Made by a program: the position numbers and the translations under genes. The notes below the pieces were generated by a model. That model ran no database searches. It was not told the DNA's origin and was given only the letters and a program-made list of their open reading frames with translations. Shown piece after piece: positions 52,462 to 64,000 of a stretch of 64,000 nucleotides of DNA. Source of the DNA: Onchocerca volvulus (lineage: Eukaryota; Nematoda; Chromadorea; Rhabditida; Onchocercidae); NCBI GenBank assembly GCA_000499405.2, contig HG738138.1, positions 23,651,097-23,715,096 on the forward strand, written 5' to 3'. The stretch's first letter is position 1. The number at the start of each line of letters is the position of its first letter.

Positions 52462-54839
52462 AATTTCATTTACAATTATACAAATTTGACAAAAAGTGCT
52501 ATCGCGTAATTTAATATCATAAGCTAAACATTGAATGAATGTTTATTTTCTGATTATCAATGTGTTTCAAGCGTTCTCGAACTACAAAAGTTTTACTTAT
52601 GATAGAAAAAAAAATGAAATAATACATCAATAAGCCGGAAGCGGAAAGTTTTGTCTGGACAATATAAATAGCTGTTGATTGCTTCATAAATCAACCTATA
52701 TTTGGTAATTCGAAGTGATGACGAGTCAAAAACTACTAATAAATTTGCATGAATTCCGTTAATTATTAAAATTTCATCAGAGTTTGATAAGTTCGGCAGC
52801 TATATTGCCAAAATTCATCACTTTAATTCATCACTTTTTTATATTTGCTCCAAGTTTTGTACATATTCGTATAACATTACACTTCATTTTTCTAATAATT
52901 TTTTGGCAATAATCATAAAATAGAATAAAAAAGGCAGATCATTTTATAAACTAATAACAATTATGGAATGGCATTTAGATCATTTCAAATATTGAGGCAA
53001 ATTTGAGGGAGAATATCAATACAGTGAACCCACATATGAGAAGATTTTGATATGACCATCATGAATTAAAATATAGATCTTATCGACGATTTATCATTTT
53101 ATCTGCTTAAATTCAAAGTGAGCCTGATAAAGTGGACAAAATTACATTACAAGCCTACATCCTGGAATTACCTTATTTGTGGTCAGTTTTTTAATGTAAA
53201 TTATTTAATACGATATTTGAACTTTTTCTTTTATTTTTTTTTAATCACTTTATTTTCGAATTATTGTTGTTAGGTTGTTATCTAATCGCAAAATGTGTCA
53301 ATTGCTAGTCACTCAAAAAAAAAAAAAATTATAATCGTAACACTTATTAATAGTAAATTTGATAGTTGTCCGACTTTATTAAGTATAAGCAACAAATTAT
53401 TAAGCATAAGTTCAATAGAAAAAAAAGAAAAAAAAACTTTTGCGAAATATTATATATCAAACAGAACTTCTACAAAAAAATTGATTCGAATAGCGGAATA
53501 TTTACAAGAAAATGCCTCTTTTATCAAAAATGAAAACCTTTTTCAGCTTTAATTTTAGGATATTCTAAATAATCATTGTTAGAAACTAAAGCATATTTAC
53601 AATTCAATTACTAGTAAAAAGGAAGAAATGATGTAATTCAGTTTTTCGAAATCATTTCAATATTTCAACAAATAGAAATGAAGTTTTGAAAAGTATTCAA
53701 GACGGTGAAATTAGAAGTATATTACGGAAATTATTGTAATATTATAGCATGCTTGATGCTTTGATAAAACATTTTTTGCATATTGATTAATATAATCAAT
53801 GCAATTGAAAAATAAGCATAAGCTTATTAAAATATACGATTCAGAGTTGCTCCATTTTCATTCAACTAATTGTTGAATCTGAAGACGATTGTTGCATGAC
53901 AATTATTTAAATTGACAAACTTCTCCATCCTATTACCCAATTCAAATGATTGTCTCCTGTTCAATTGTACAAAACAACTGTAAGAAGTTCAAACTAACTA
54001 ATTAACTCGAGGCCTCTGAGTTCAGAGATTCCTAATTATATTTGCTTAATTTGAGTAAATTTCCAGAATTCCTCCATAATTGATCAATTAAGATAGAGAT
54101 TATCTGTTTATCTTGATTTACAGCTTGAAACATGAAGCATATGCAAATATACGAATGATCTGATAAAGTGAAGAAGCACGATAAATCAGGATTACTGGAT
54201 TTTCCGGTTCTCATCTCTTCATTTGTATAAATCATTTTCAGATAAAAGGGGATTAATTCGAAAGGAATGGAGTAGGAATACTTCAAATTCAGCTTTTCAA
54301 AATACTACCTAATAATTATGCATATAAAGATAATTATTTATATTTTTGTGATTCTGCGGAAGATGATTTTTTGAAAATTTTCGTCAATTTCATCTTTCCT
54401 TTATACTTCCGCTGATTGTGATCATGTTTTTTTGAAAAACTTTACGATCAAATAGACAATAAATATTTATTCTCTCTAATATTTATCTGTAATATTTCCA
54501 ACAATAACAAAATATAATTAGACTAGGCAACAGAAATGAAAGATCATAAATATTTATTCTCAAGTTTTAAGGTTTAAAAAAAAATATCGCTGTCGAAAGA
54601 ATGTTGAAAAATCTTTAACATTATCTCGTACTAATTCATCTATATAGTTTTGAAAAAATTATGATATCTTCATGGTATAAGAATAAATAAATTTTAATCA
54701 ATATTAAAAGATATTAATTATTGATTTTTTCGCTTTTTTTCTTTTTTTTTTTCTAAAACGAAATCTCCATGTGCCAATTTTCAAATTAAACAAGTTTTCA
54801 TTCCTTTTTTTTTTTTTTTTTTTCGAATCCTCTTACATA

Positions 54840-55930
54840 TCACCAATTGCAATTATTCGTACTACATCGAGCACAGGAACCAGTACCATTACTGAAACGA
54901 CAAATTGATGGACCTGCCAAACAGCCGAGTCGTTTATTCGCGCATGTTCGTAAAACAAATGGGGCTGAAATGGTTAATCATTTCTTGACGATTATCGCTG
55001 AATTGACAGTTTAAAATTTTCTTAGTGATTAGAAAATTTTATCAATCAGAACAAAATTATCAGTAATCTTTCGAATTACAAACTTTTATCAACAATTGTT
55101 TCAGTAGAATCGAAATTACCTTGCTTCATCAATTAAGAATGAGTGAAAATTAAACATAATTAAGATTAAAATTGATATTTTAAAAGCAAAAAGGAAAAAG
55201 GGGATTATTAGCGGTTAAGAAATCTTATCTTTTGTCGAATTTTAAAGTATTTTTAAAATTTGTTTAGAAATAAAAACTTACATCTTCCACCTTTACAAAT
55301 GAATTTTTGACATACAAAATCTTTCGAGTCACTACCACCACCTTCACAGTATCGACTTATAAATTTGACATCTTTTCCAACATAACATTTTGTTGCGCAG
55401 TCTGGAAATGAAACTTTTAGTTGGAATAATAGTAAAGAGATAAATTTTGATAAAACTGGAACTTTCAGCTTCCTTTACTGTTTATTTAAAATAAAAATAT
55501 GGAAGTGATTAGAAATCAGTAAGCAGATAATTTATTCCATTTAAATACTTAAATATATGAAAAAAACAATGATTAAAAATTAAAAGCTATTGATTGCTAC
55601 TGAAAATAAATTTGAATTACTATTTATTAGTTGAATTATTATCAACCTAAGATATAGATTTCTTAAAATTTAATTCTAGTAAAACAAATATATAATTTTA
55701 GAACCATTCTACGATTCTGGAATGATCATATGATAGATGATTTTAAAATTTTCATGCTAAATGTGCATAGATAATAATACTGATATAACTGATATATAAT
55801 GTTACTATTGATTTTCTGATCTCATCAACGAAAGCATTTTGCCTATTTAAATTAAAAATGAACCTGCTAGAGAGAATAGGATGGCAATAATAATAATTAA
55901 CAAAAAACCAAAATCTAATGTAATTTTCAT
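54840..55930 (-). CDS. Small secreted cysteine-rich protein
   Basis: Three in-phase exons, 55864-55930, 55282-55401 and 54840-54964, give about 103 residues. Exon 1 is a textbook signal peptide (GFLLIIIIAILFSLA). The mature part of about 80 residues has eleven cysteines, among them the pairs C-A-T-K-C, C-Q-K-F-I-C and C-A-R-C, plus glycine runs. There is no transmembrane segment after the signal, so it should be secreted and disulphide-rich, probably with one free or intermolecular cysteine because the count is odd. I do not recognise the fold; it is not an obvious EGF, ShK, Kunitz or TIL domain. It lies 1 kb downstream of another cysteine-rich gene on the same strand. Confidence 0.75.
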
Positions 55931-56968
55931 ATGTATCGAGCCTGAAACAAACTAAAGATAACTATTGGATCGGAAATAATTTAACTGTTAATAGTCCAAT
56001 CGATCTATTTATTTTATTTCGAAGCCGATTTTTTAATGTAAACTATTCGAACATTTCAGCTTTCAGTTGCATTATTCCGAAAAAAAAATATAAATGATGT
56101 TCTTTTTTGTTTTTTTTTTTGCAAGCAATTTCTTTTTTATGAAATAAGGACAATAAAATATTTGATATTTATCAGAGATATTAATTTCGTAGTTTCATGC
56201 AAAAAATTTGGTTCAATTTATCACTCGGAATGTTTCCTATGATGAACAGTTCAAATTGTTTACTAATATCGGGAAGTTTTCTTTCCTTTTTTTTTAATTA
56301 TTGGGAAATGAAAAGCACTGCAATTAAACTTAGAAGTAAACAATATTATTTATTATTGTGAGTGTCCACATCAAGAAAGTTGGAAGTAAATATTAAGTTT
56401 AAATAAGGATTTATATTAAAGTCAAATTATGTCTCGCGAAAAAGAAGAAGAATGAGAAATGTTTCTTTATGTTTTAACCTGTTTTCTTTAGTTCAACTAA
56501 CCTTCAACTTGTTTAAACAATGCAATTAGTTTCATAAGCGGTGGAATTGTGCGAAGTAAAGTTTTTATTAATTACTCGTTAAAAGTAATACAAAATATAG
56601 CAGATATTCGTGAAATTCTCAGTCAACAAAAGAAATATCAATACGAAAGATTATGTCGAGGTGCCTTCCACAATTCTAAGAATTATCAATTCTTTAATTA
56701 ATTTATTTTTTAAATCTATCACTGTTCGATTGTAAACCAATCTTTGACTAAAAAAGAAATTTTCATGAAAACTTTCAAGAATTCTAAAATCAGACTTGAT
56801 ATAATATAATAAAATTGAAAAAGGATGAATAAGTTAATAAATTACACAGTGATATTTCAACAATCAAAAAAAAAAAAAAGAAATCTGTCGATAACTACGC
56901 CCAGAATTCAATATTAAAGGCAATGAAAACAATTAATTTATAGATGAAATGTTAAGAAATTGTTCCTT

Positions 56969-58527
56969 TTAAAATCTTCCGGTTCCGTCGCAAACATTAC
57001 AACTTCGCCGTTTATGCGAATCGCTAATGTAAAGACTAGCTGCGATACAAAGGCCAATTGTTGTAATGATGATTAAAGCGAACAGTATGCAAATAATGAT
57101 AAATAGTGGCATTGGCATTGATTGCAAGGCTAAAAAAAAAAAAGAGATGTTTTTGAAAAGTATTGTTTTTGCTCTATTATATTATGAAATATTGGCTAAA
57201 AATAAGGTTACTGATATTAAAATCAATTATATCGATTCCATTTTGGTAAATGATAAGCAATTTCGATAAATGATAAGCAAATTTTGAAAATAATATATTA
57301 CAAAGATAACAAAAATTATTTGATTAATTTTAATTTTTGATTTTCTTTTTTATGGTTGTTCATATTGTAGATATTACTGCACACTTTATGTAAAACAATA
57401 TTTAATATCAATCATGAAAGTAAAATTTTAAAGTCACGTTCTGTTCTGTAATCAAGTCTTCCTATTGGATATTTTTATATTATTCTGTTGTCTTCGTTAG
57501 GTTTCTTTCGTATTTAGAAAAAAAGAAAAGTTAATTTTTTCAGTATTTCTTCATTTCTATAGCTTATCATTTTAATCTGAAAACTGAATCAAATTCTAAT
57601 TAACATTATTCAACTTCCATCATTTCCACCTCGTAATATCCAATTTTTTTTTCAAATTTTTTGAAAAAATTAGATTTTCCAAAAAAATTTTCAATTTCAC
57701 ATCAACAAAACGATCTATTTCCTTTTTTTTTTCGAAAAATTTCGCATATTTTACTATCAAATTATTATGTATTATTCATCCATAAATAAAGTTTACACTT
57801 TGAAAACTAATTATCGAATTGTAATGAAAGTACCTGATTGATCTCGTTTTACAGTTAACGGATGTTTACATTTTATCCATATTGGACAATTTCCAAGTGC
57901 ACAACATAACGGATCGATGTCCAGTTCTGTGATACTTATAGGAATTATTTGTGACATTACAGGTTGTTCGGGTAAAACGGGAAAAATTTGCATTTTATCC
58001 GTCAATTCTTGATTGGTACCATGTATTAATGATTCCGGTTTATAAATAAAATTTCTGAATCTCGAACATAGTACATTGGTTGTATTGTAGCAGCGACATT
58101 GTTTTCTGAAAAAATTTTACCATCGCAGAACTTTTATTAATTATTTTAATTTGTAATAAATTATTTATACGAAGTTTTTCATCAGAAAAAAGTTTGGATC
58201 GCAAGAATCGCTTCAGTTTTTTCGATGAAACATTTGATAAATTATACCTCAAAAATACAAATGAATGAATGAAAAATGCTTCTTTTTTTTTGTGATGCTA
58301 ATAATTTATCATTATAAAATTATTAAATCAGACTGGTTATAATGAAATAAATTTGGAAGTAATTTGAAAATTTACCCAGGTTGATCAGGTAATTGACATT
58401 GTTCCGCGGTACATACTGAGCAACAACAGGTATTGGAACAACAAAAATCCATATGATTAATTCCAAATATCAATGATAAATGGAAAATATTAGTGATAAG
58501 TAAAAGTAATACAAATCGATGCCGCAT
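56969..58527 (-). CDS. Single-pass membrane cysteine-rich protein with CxxCxGxG tail
   Basis: Three in-phase exons, 58376-58527, 57834-58105 and 56969-57129, give about 194 residues. The start at 58527 is chosen because it opens a signal peptide (FVLLLLITNIFHLSLIFG); an in-frame ATG at 58587 would bury it. The ectodomain begins with a dense cysteine cluster (CCSNTCCCSVC) and contains CRCYNTTNVLC and CCALGNCPIWIKC. A strong transmembrane segment follows (LFIIICILFALIIITTIGLC). The short basic cytosolic tail ends in CNVCDGTGRF, which matches the CxxCxGxG zinc-knuckle pattern of DnaJ proteins, here as a single copy at the very C-terminus. Topology should be type I. The function is unknown; a metal- or redox-linked surface protein is only a guess. 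Confidence 0.8.
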
Positions 58528-60661
58528 TATTGCAAATGATGAGATCAGAAAGACTGATTGTGAGCAGCAATTACAATCATATAGCAATGATCATTTAAGA
58601 GGAGGAAAAATTTTTTGAAATTTTTACAGAGAAAATAATTTAAAAGAAAAAAAAAAATTTTTAATTATATTTCTTCTATTTCTTGATTTTTCCGTTTTTC
58701 TCTCACTTAGACTTGACAAAAAAAATTCTTGAAAGAAATGATTAATTTCCGTCTTTCTATTCAGAATTTTTACAGAAAGTTAGGATATGAATCGTATTTG
58801 TATTGCTTGCTTATTCATTCGAAATGAACAAAATCAAAATGAAATGTATGAAACAAACAAATTGTTTTGATTTCACTCAAATACTATCCATCCTTTTTTT
58901 TTTTTCCATTTCATTGAACATTTTAATGGAAATATGCGAGATTTTCATTACTTGTATAAAAATATTTTCAGAATGGAAAAATGCCTTTTCGTAAAGTTGT
59001 AAACTATACGATAGTAATCGATAAAATAATAATATGCTTCGTCATTTTCTTCAGAGAAAAAAAAAAGAAAAATTTGAAATATTTAAAAAAAAAAAGGAAT
59101 TTTATACTAACAAGCTGAAATTAATGTATGAATCATACTGAAATGAGGCTAGAAGTAAAAAAATATTCTAAAATAAAAAGTTTATTGATATACAAATATC
59201 GATTTTCAAATTTACTACAATATTTTGAATGTTTCAAATTTCACAAATAAAATGTTTCGCAAACTCCATAAAATAATGAACAAATTTGATACATCCATAT
59301 TAATTGATTTGCAAATTTTATGAAATTATTTGCAATTTAATATATCCATGTTATAATTTCTTTTTTTTTGTTTTGTTTTCATAAATAAAATGATTTATTT
59401 TTTTGGAGAAGAATTTGCAAAGGGAAAAACAGTTAAGTGATATTCCAATATAATTTTTTTATTAAATAATTGGTCTGCTCAATTTAAATATTTCTATAGA
59501 TCATTTTAATTTAAATTAGAACATGATTTTAATTATAATTCTGTGAAAAATAAAATTTAAACTCTAAAATCAATCATAAAGTATGTCACACCTATCATGC
59601 TATAAGATGTTGTCATCATCAGCATTTTTTGTTTAACTATCAAAGTTGTTGGGTTATATACTTGTTTAAAATATTGATCTATAAAATGTACTTCCAAATG
59701 ATCATAATATAATAGATTTAAAATCAAATAAATTTCATATATTTTATTTTGCAAAAAAATTCCATTTGAAACATTTGAATTGAAACATATTTGTCTTCGA
59801 TTTTCTATTACATAGCAATAAATAATGGAATAAATTACATCTAAAATCAATTAAAAATTTTTTTTGATTTTTTTTTTGCTTATCCCGGTTGCACATTTAT
59901 GATATATGTCAAGTTTTTATGTCAACAACATATGTAAAGTTGTTATGTTTTAATAATATTTTAGGTGGAATTATAATTTTTTCATATTTAACAAAATATA
60001 CTGAACAGATCTAAACAAAATAAAAGGTTGCAAAATATATTTACTATGATTTGAAATTTTTAATTTTATTTTTTTAAATACCTAAATACCTAAATAAATG
60101 TTGTACTTATAGACTGTGTAATTTATTTTTTGCAATTTTGCGCGCAAAATTTTGGCACAAATTTATTCTCTTCTGTCTTCATCTCTTGTCATTTTGAATT
60201 GAATTTGCTGACATATTCAAATTGTTGCAAAAGATTTCTTGGATCTGCCGAATTGTCAATAATTACTGCAACTGTAAATTTTTCGACTAGATTGTTTCCA
60301 TATTTTAACATTCGCCAGATAATTAGTAATTACTAGAATTATAAATTCTCCGAACAAATATTATTTTGCATATTTTACGATCTCTAATAGTCAATAACTA
60401 CTACAACAACTAATTGTCGGAACAAATTATTTGCATATTTTTAGGCTAGAAATCATAATAGTGGTAATTGAAAAGAATGCTGAAATGAAAGTTTCATTTT
60501 TTCTTTTTCTCGAAAATTGAGTGAAATTCGTTCCGCATAAATGAAATTAATTTAGCTAAGCAACAGTTGTGTTTAATCGCAGCTACATGCTTGTTTTTTC
60601 CGCTTTTTTCTTTTTTTTTTTTGTTTTTTTCTATACAATAAAAGTTTTGAAAAGGCGTAAA

Positions 60662-60752
60662 ATGCTCGCAATTCTTCTTCTCGTCTCCCCTTTTCTCTGT
60701 TTATTTTTCATATTTTTCGACAATATTTCAATTTCAATACTTCACTTTAGAG
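60662..60752 (+). other. Possible first exon encoding a signal peptide
   Basis: The ATG at 60662 opens a hydrophobic stretch (MLAILLLVSPFLCLFFIFF) that ends at a GTAACA donor after 91 bases. It could start a gene that continues to the right, but no following exon was found and the region's T richness makes chance hydrophobic frames common. Confidence 0.25.
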
Positions 60753-61151
60753 GTAACACATCGTCATTTCACACAAACACACACCCATATATAGTCGCAT
60801 AAAAGTAGTAGAATAAGCTTTATCTAGGTTGTTAGTTAAGTATCGATTGGCTGGTTGAATAATTTACAACTTTGGAGCCAAGGCCATTACATCAGGATCA
60901 CCACTAAATGCTATTGAATATATGTGTTGGCTAGCAAGCATCTATCCATCGAATGCATTGCATACTAGGCCAACTCGAGACAGATAGATGAATGGATGGA
61001 TGGAAATTAAAAGACAAATAAAACATGTCACTCAGCAAACAAAACTTATCAACTCCCATCTGTTTGTTACATATCAAAACGAGTAGAAAAGCATTTAACA
61101 GACATATATGCCTTATCTGAGCAACACAATCATCGCATTTCGCCCCCCAAT

Positions 61152-61322
61152 TTCTCACGTCCACTTATCTTGTTTATGCGAATTTCGCATGATTCATTTG
61201 TTGTCAACTTCTCACGTCCACTTGTCTTGTTTATGCGAATTTCGCATGATTCATTTGTTGTCAACTTCTCACGTCCACTTATCTTGTTTATGCGAATTTC
61301 GCATGATTCATTTGTTGTCAAG
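61152..61322. repeat. Three 57-bp minisatellite units
   Basis: Three almost identical head-to-tail units: 61152-61208, 61209-61265 and 61266-61322. They differ at only one or two bases. Each unit contains TGCGAATTTCGCA, a 13-base odd palindrome. Because 57 is a multiple of 3, open frames run through on both strands, but these are by-products of the repeat. Confidence 0.95.
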
Positions 61323-61426
61323 TTGATGATTGCATTCTTGAATTCAATGCCTAAATGACATAAGTTTTGTTAAGAATTGCTCGCTTTCATTGAATCATTA
61401 TGCTAAAATCTACTCTTAACATTATG

Positions 61427-61544
61427 AATGGATTATTGTGACAATGATCTTTGCTCTTAGCCTCGATACCAATGGATTATTGTGATGATGATCTTTGCTC
61501 TTAGCCTCGATAGCAACGGATTATTGTCTCTTAGCTTAGTTATC
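61427..61544. repeat. 44-bp tandem repeat, two full units and a partial one
   Basis: Units at 61427-61470 and 61471-61514 share a phrase TGATCTTTGCTCTTAGCCTC. A shortened, diverged copy follows to about 61544. It sits about 100 bp right of the 57-bp minisatellite and is unrelated to it in sequence. Confidence 0.85.
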
Positions 61545-64000
61545 AATGATAATTCGTATGAAAAAAAAAATGCATGTATAAAAATATAATCGAAATTTAA
61601 ATATGATTGAGGTCAAAAAATAATATATAATGCAATAGCTTCAAATTTAATAGTTCAATCAACAATTTAATTTTCATATTTTAAATCAAATTTTCAAATA
61701 CTTTCTTTCATTTACATTTAATTATACATTTAAAATTTTAAATGATAAATTTAAATTTCCAAAATAATTTGTCTTCATACATATATATATATATATCAGG
61801 AAATAGGAATGCTCAATTATGGCTATATTTGAGAAAAGCTTGTTATCTGTCATTCAATCCTACATCAATAAGGAGCCATAAAAGTTTTTTTCCTAAACGT
61901 CATCATTATAGCTAAAATCTCTTTTTTTTTTTTTTTTCTATAAAAATTCAAAATTTCAAGCATTTTGCCTTTAATTTAAAAGCATATCTACTCAATCATT
62001 TAAAAACCAAATTTCCGTTTTTTTTTTTTCTTTTCTCTAAAATAAACTTCAATTATTTCATTCGTAAAAATTGAAGTATTCTAGTTAGCTATAAATCAAT
62101 TTGAGTACATTTTTATTTGATATAATAATATTTTATAGCTAGAATTATTAGGTAAATATAAGTATGTGTAACATAAATGCCGTCACAAATGTATGATTAT
62201 TTAATTAAATTTCTTCTGGCAATTTTTAGTTTTTCGATAAGTAAACTAAGTCTTATATAATCATTATTTTCATTTCCTTTTCGATGGATGCCCTTTTATT
62301 TTCACTTTTCCTTTTCTTCCTTTTTTCTTTTTTTTTTTCTACTCATATAAGTACTTATTTGCTTCTATCTGTAGTGTGAAATGAGAATTTTTTGATTTTT
62401 TCAAGTCTCACATCTCTTGAGACAGAATGGAAAACTTCAGTTTGTTGATTTGGTTGGCTGTCTTTTTATCAATCCATTTTTTCTTTTTTTTTTTTTTATT
62501 TGCTGTTAAACCCAATTCATCCAAGAAGTTTTGGAAGTTTTTTTTTTTCAAAATTTAGCAATCTAAAATATGCTTTCTAATTCATGCTTAGATCTTTAGT
62601 TGTTTTATTAGAAATCAGAAATGAAAAAGTTAATAATTAATAATATCTAATTTATATCATCCGAAAAAAGTACAGTTATTCTCAAAAAGAAAAGTAGTTT
62701 GCATTTGTATATTCAAAACTGAACAATTATTTAACTCTTTCTTTTGTCACTCTTTTTTTGTCAAATATTCTTGATCATTTGAAAAAATGAAACAAAATTC
62801 TGTAATAATCATTTTTCAGCCAGAATGAATTTCGAACATTTTAATTTATTCGTATTCTGATCTATCTTTCAGAAAATTAACAATTCATAGAATGAATTTT
62901 TTGAATTTTGCATTAAATAAATTTTTAAGATATATTTGAATTTGTAATAAATGAATCTTTAAAGTATACTTTTTCAATTATCTTAAAATTTTGTCAAAAA
63001 TTCCACGAGAAAGTTTTAGGAAAAAAAAAAGATTCTTTAATTATCAATTTATGGAAGAGTTGCAATTATACTTTAAATTCATTCGATTTGTACACTTTTT
63101 TACCTTTTCGTTTTCCCTTCTATGGTATAATCCCTAGCGTATACCATAGAAACTTTTTTTTGTTTTTTTTCATAAAAATTTTAAAATGAAAAAAAAAAAA
63201 AAAATTTTGAAAAATGTTTCGCAATAGAAAGCATCTTTCGAATAAATAAAACCCATCCAACCGTTCAATCCATTTTATCTATTCATCATCTATCGTTTGC
63301 TCATGTCAAGGCATCACATCTTCCACTGTCACATCTCTGTTTGATGACAATATCTCGTCTCGTTTTTCCTTTTTCCCTCTTTTTTTTCTCGCGATAAAAC
63401 TTATTTTTAAAAGCAAAAATAAAAAAAATAATCAGATTTAGCCTCATTTTGTAAATAATCTCGTCAAATCTAATTATTTGTTTTCTCCGGAAATGCAACG
63501 AAAAAAAAAAAAAAGAAACGGACCGACCAAATTCAAAAATTGCCCAAATAGAGGAAAGGAAAAATAAGAGACATGAAAAGAATGATAATAAATTTGAATA
63601 AATAAAATTTTCAAATGATATAATATTTTCATGAATCTTCAACCATAACAAATAACTTAATTCATACAAAACAAATATTTTTCTCAGATCTTATATTAAC
63701 TCGTAAATTTTGCGACTTTTTAAGATCAAAACGATTCAACCATCATCGAGAAAATTGATTGTTTTCGAATTTTCTTCCCATTACTCAGTTGCTATCTTTT
63801 ACTTTCTTTTTTTCTTTACCACTCATTTTTCTTTTTCATTTTATTGCAAAATTTACATTTTGTCCAAAAATTTTTTTCTTTTTTTTTTGATAATTATATC
63901 AATGCTAAATTCAAAACTAAATTAAATTGATTACTGGAATAGATTATTCTGTAAAGCGAAAACTTGATTTTTCAATGTCTTGACGAATTTTTTCCCTTCA

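Larger units (their letters stand above)
47373..54839. other. Gene-poor region with transposon traces
   Basis: No intact gene seen across about 7.5 kb. The visible items are listed separately: a Helitron-like tail at 48931-49341, a perfect hairpin at 51003-51062 and a decayed coding relic at 52185-52461. The remainder is AT-rich with A/T tracts. Confidence 0.5.
58528..64000. other. Region without a resolved gene
   Basis: AT-rich DNA with very long T tracts. Apart from the possible signal-peptide exon at 60662-60752 and the minisatellites at 61152-61544, I see no gene. Open frames near 63301-63669 (minus strand) and 63710-63925 (plus strand) are low-complexity, phenylalanine/lysine-rich products of the T tracts. 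Confidence 0.5.

Noticed and set aside
61108..61358. Repeat-protein ORFs on both strands over the minisatellite
   Set aside because: Open frames arise because the unit length is a multiple of three; both strands are open equally and there is no gene context.
63301..63669. 122-codon minus-strand ORF
   Set aside because: Low-complexity phenylalanine/lysine-rich product of T and A tracts without domain or splice support.

Overview
The window is AT-rich eukaryotic nuclear DNA with small multi-exon genes, short introns, GT..AG borders and T-rich acceptors of the TTTTCAG type. The protein families (a tau-tubulin-kinase-like kinase, a nematode-type Cys-loop anion channel, small secreted cysteine-rich proteins) and possible splice-leader-style acceptors immediately before ATGs point to a nematode. 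The AT content and intron style would suit a spirurid/filarial worm, but this is inference. I saw no bacterial genes, CRISPR, rRNA or tRNA.

Layout, left to right. 1-2610: no gene recognised. 2611-5682 (+): CK1/TTBK-like kinase in 8 exons; its first intron holds a 467-bp perfect foldback. 8203-11818 (+): unrecognised lysine-rich, probably coiled-coil protein in 9 exons; one exon boundary is triplicated. About 13611-17952 (+): incompletely resolved unknown gene with a signal peptide. 17971-23617 (-): complete 12-exon Cys-loop ligand-gated anion channel subunit with an EGF-like module before the ligand-binding domain. 23618-31340: almost empty 7.7 kb.

31341-47365 holds four genes, all on the minus strand: ITFG2-like propeller protein (31341-34179), F-box/FBA glycoprotein-binding protein (36374-38673), YIPF6-like Golgi membrane protein (40834-43353) and the splicing factor PRPF31 (44201-47365). 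47366-54839: no intact gene, but a Helitron-like 3' end, a 27-bp perfect hairpin and a decayed coding relic. 54840-58527 (-): two neighbouring cysteine-rich genes, one small secreted protein and one single-pass membrane protein. 58528-64000: no resolved gene; one possible signal-peptide exon and two minisatellites.

Most exon chains were rebuilt by hand from splice signals. They are supported by matching phases at every junction and, for known families, by the family sequence order. The genes look like ordinary housekeeping and signalling functions (splicing, Golgi traffic, SCF ubiquitin ligase, mTORC1 control, neurotransmission) placed next to lineage-specific secreted genes. No single operon-like pathway is evident.
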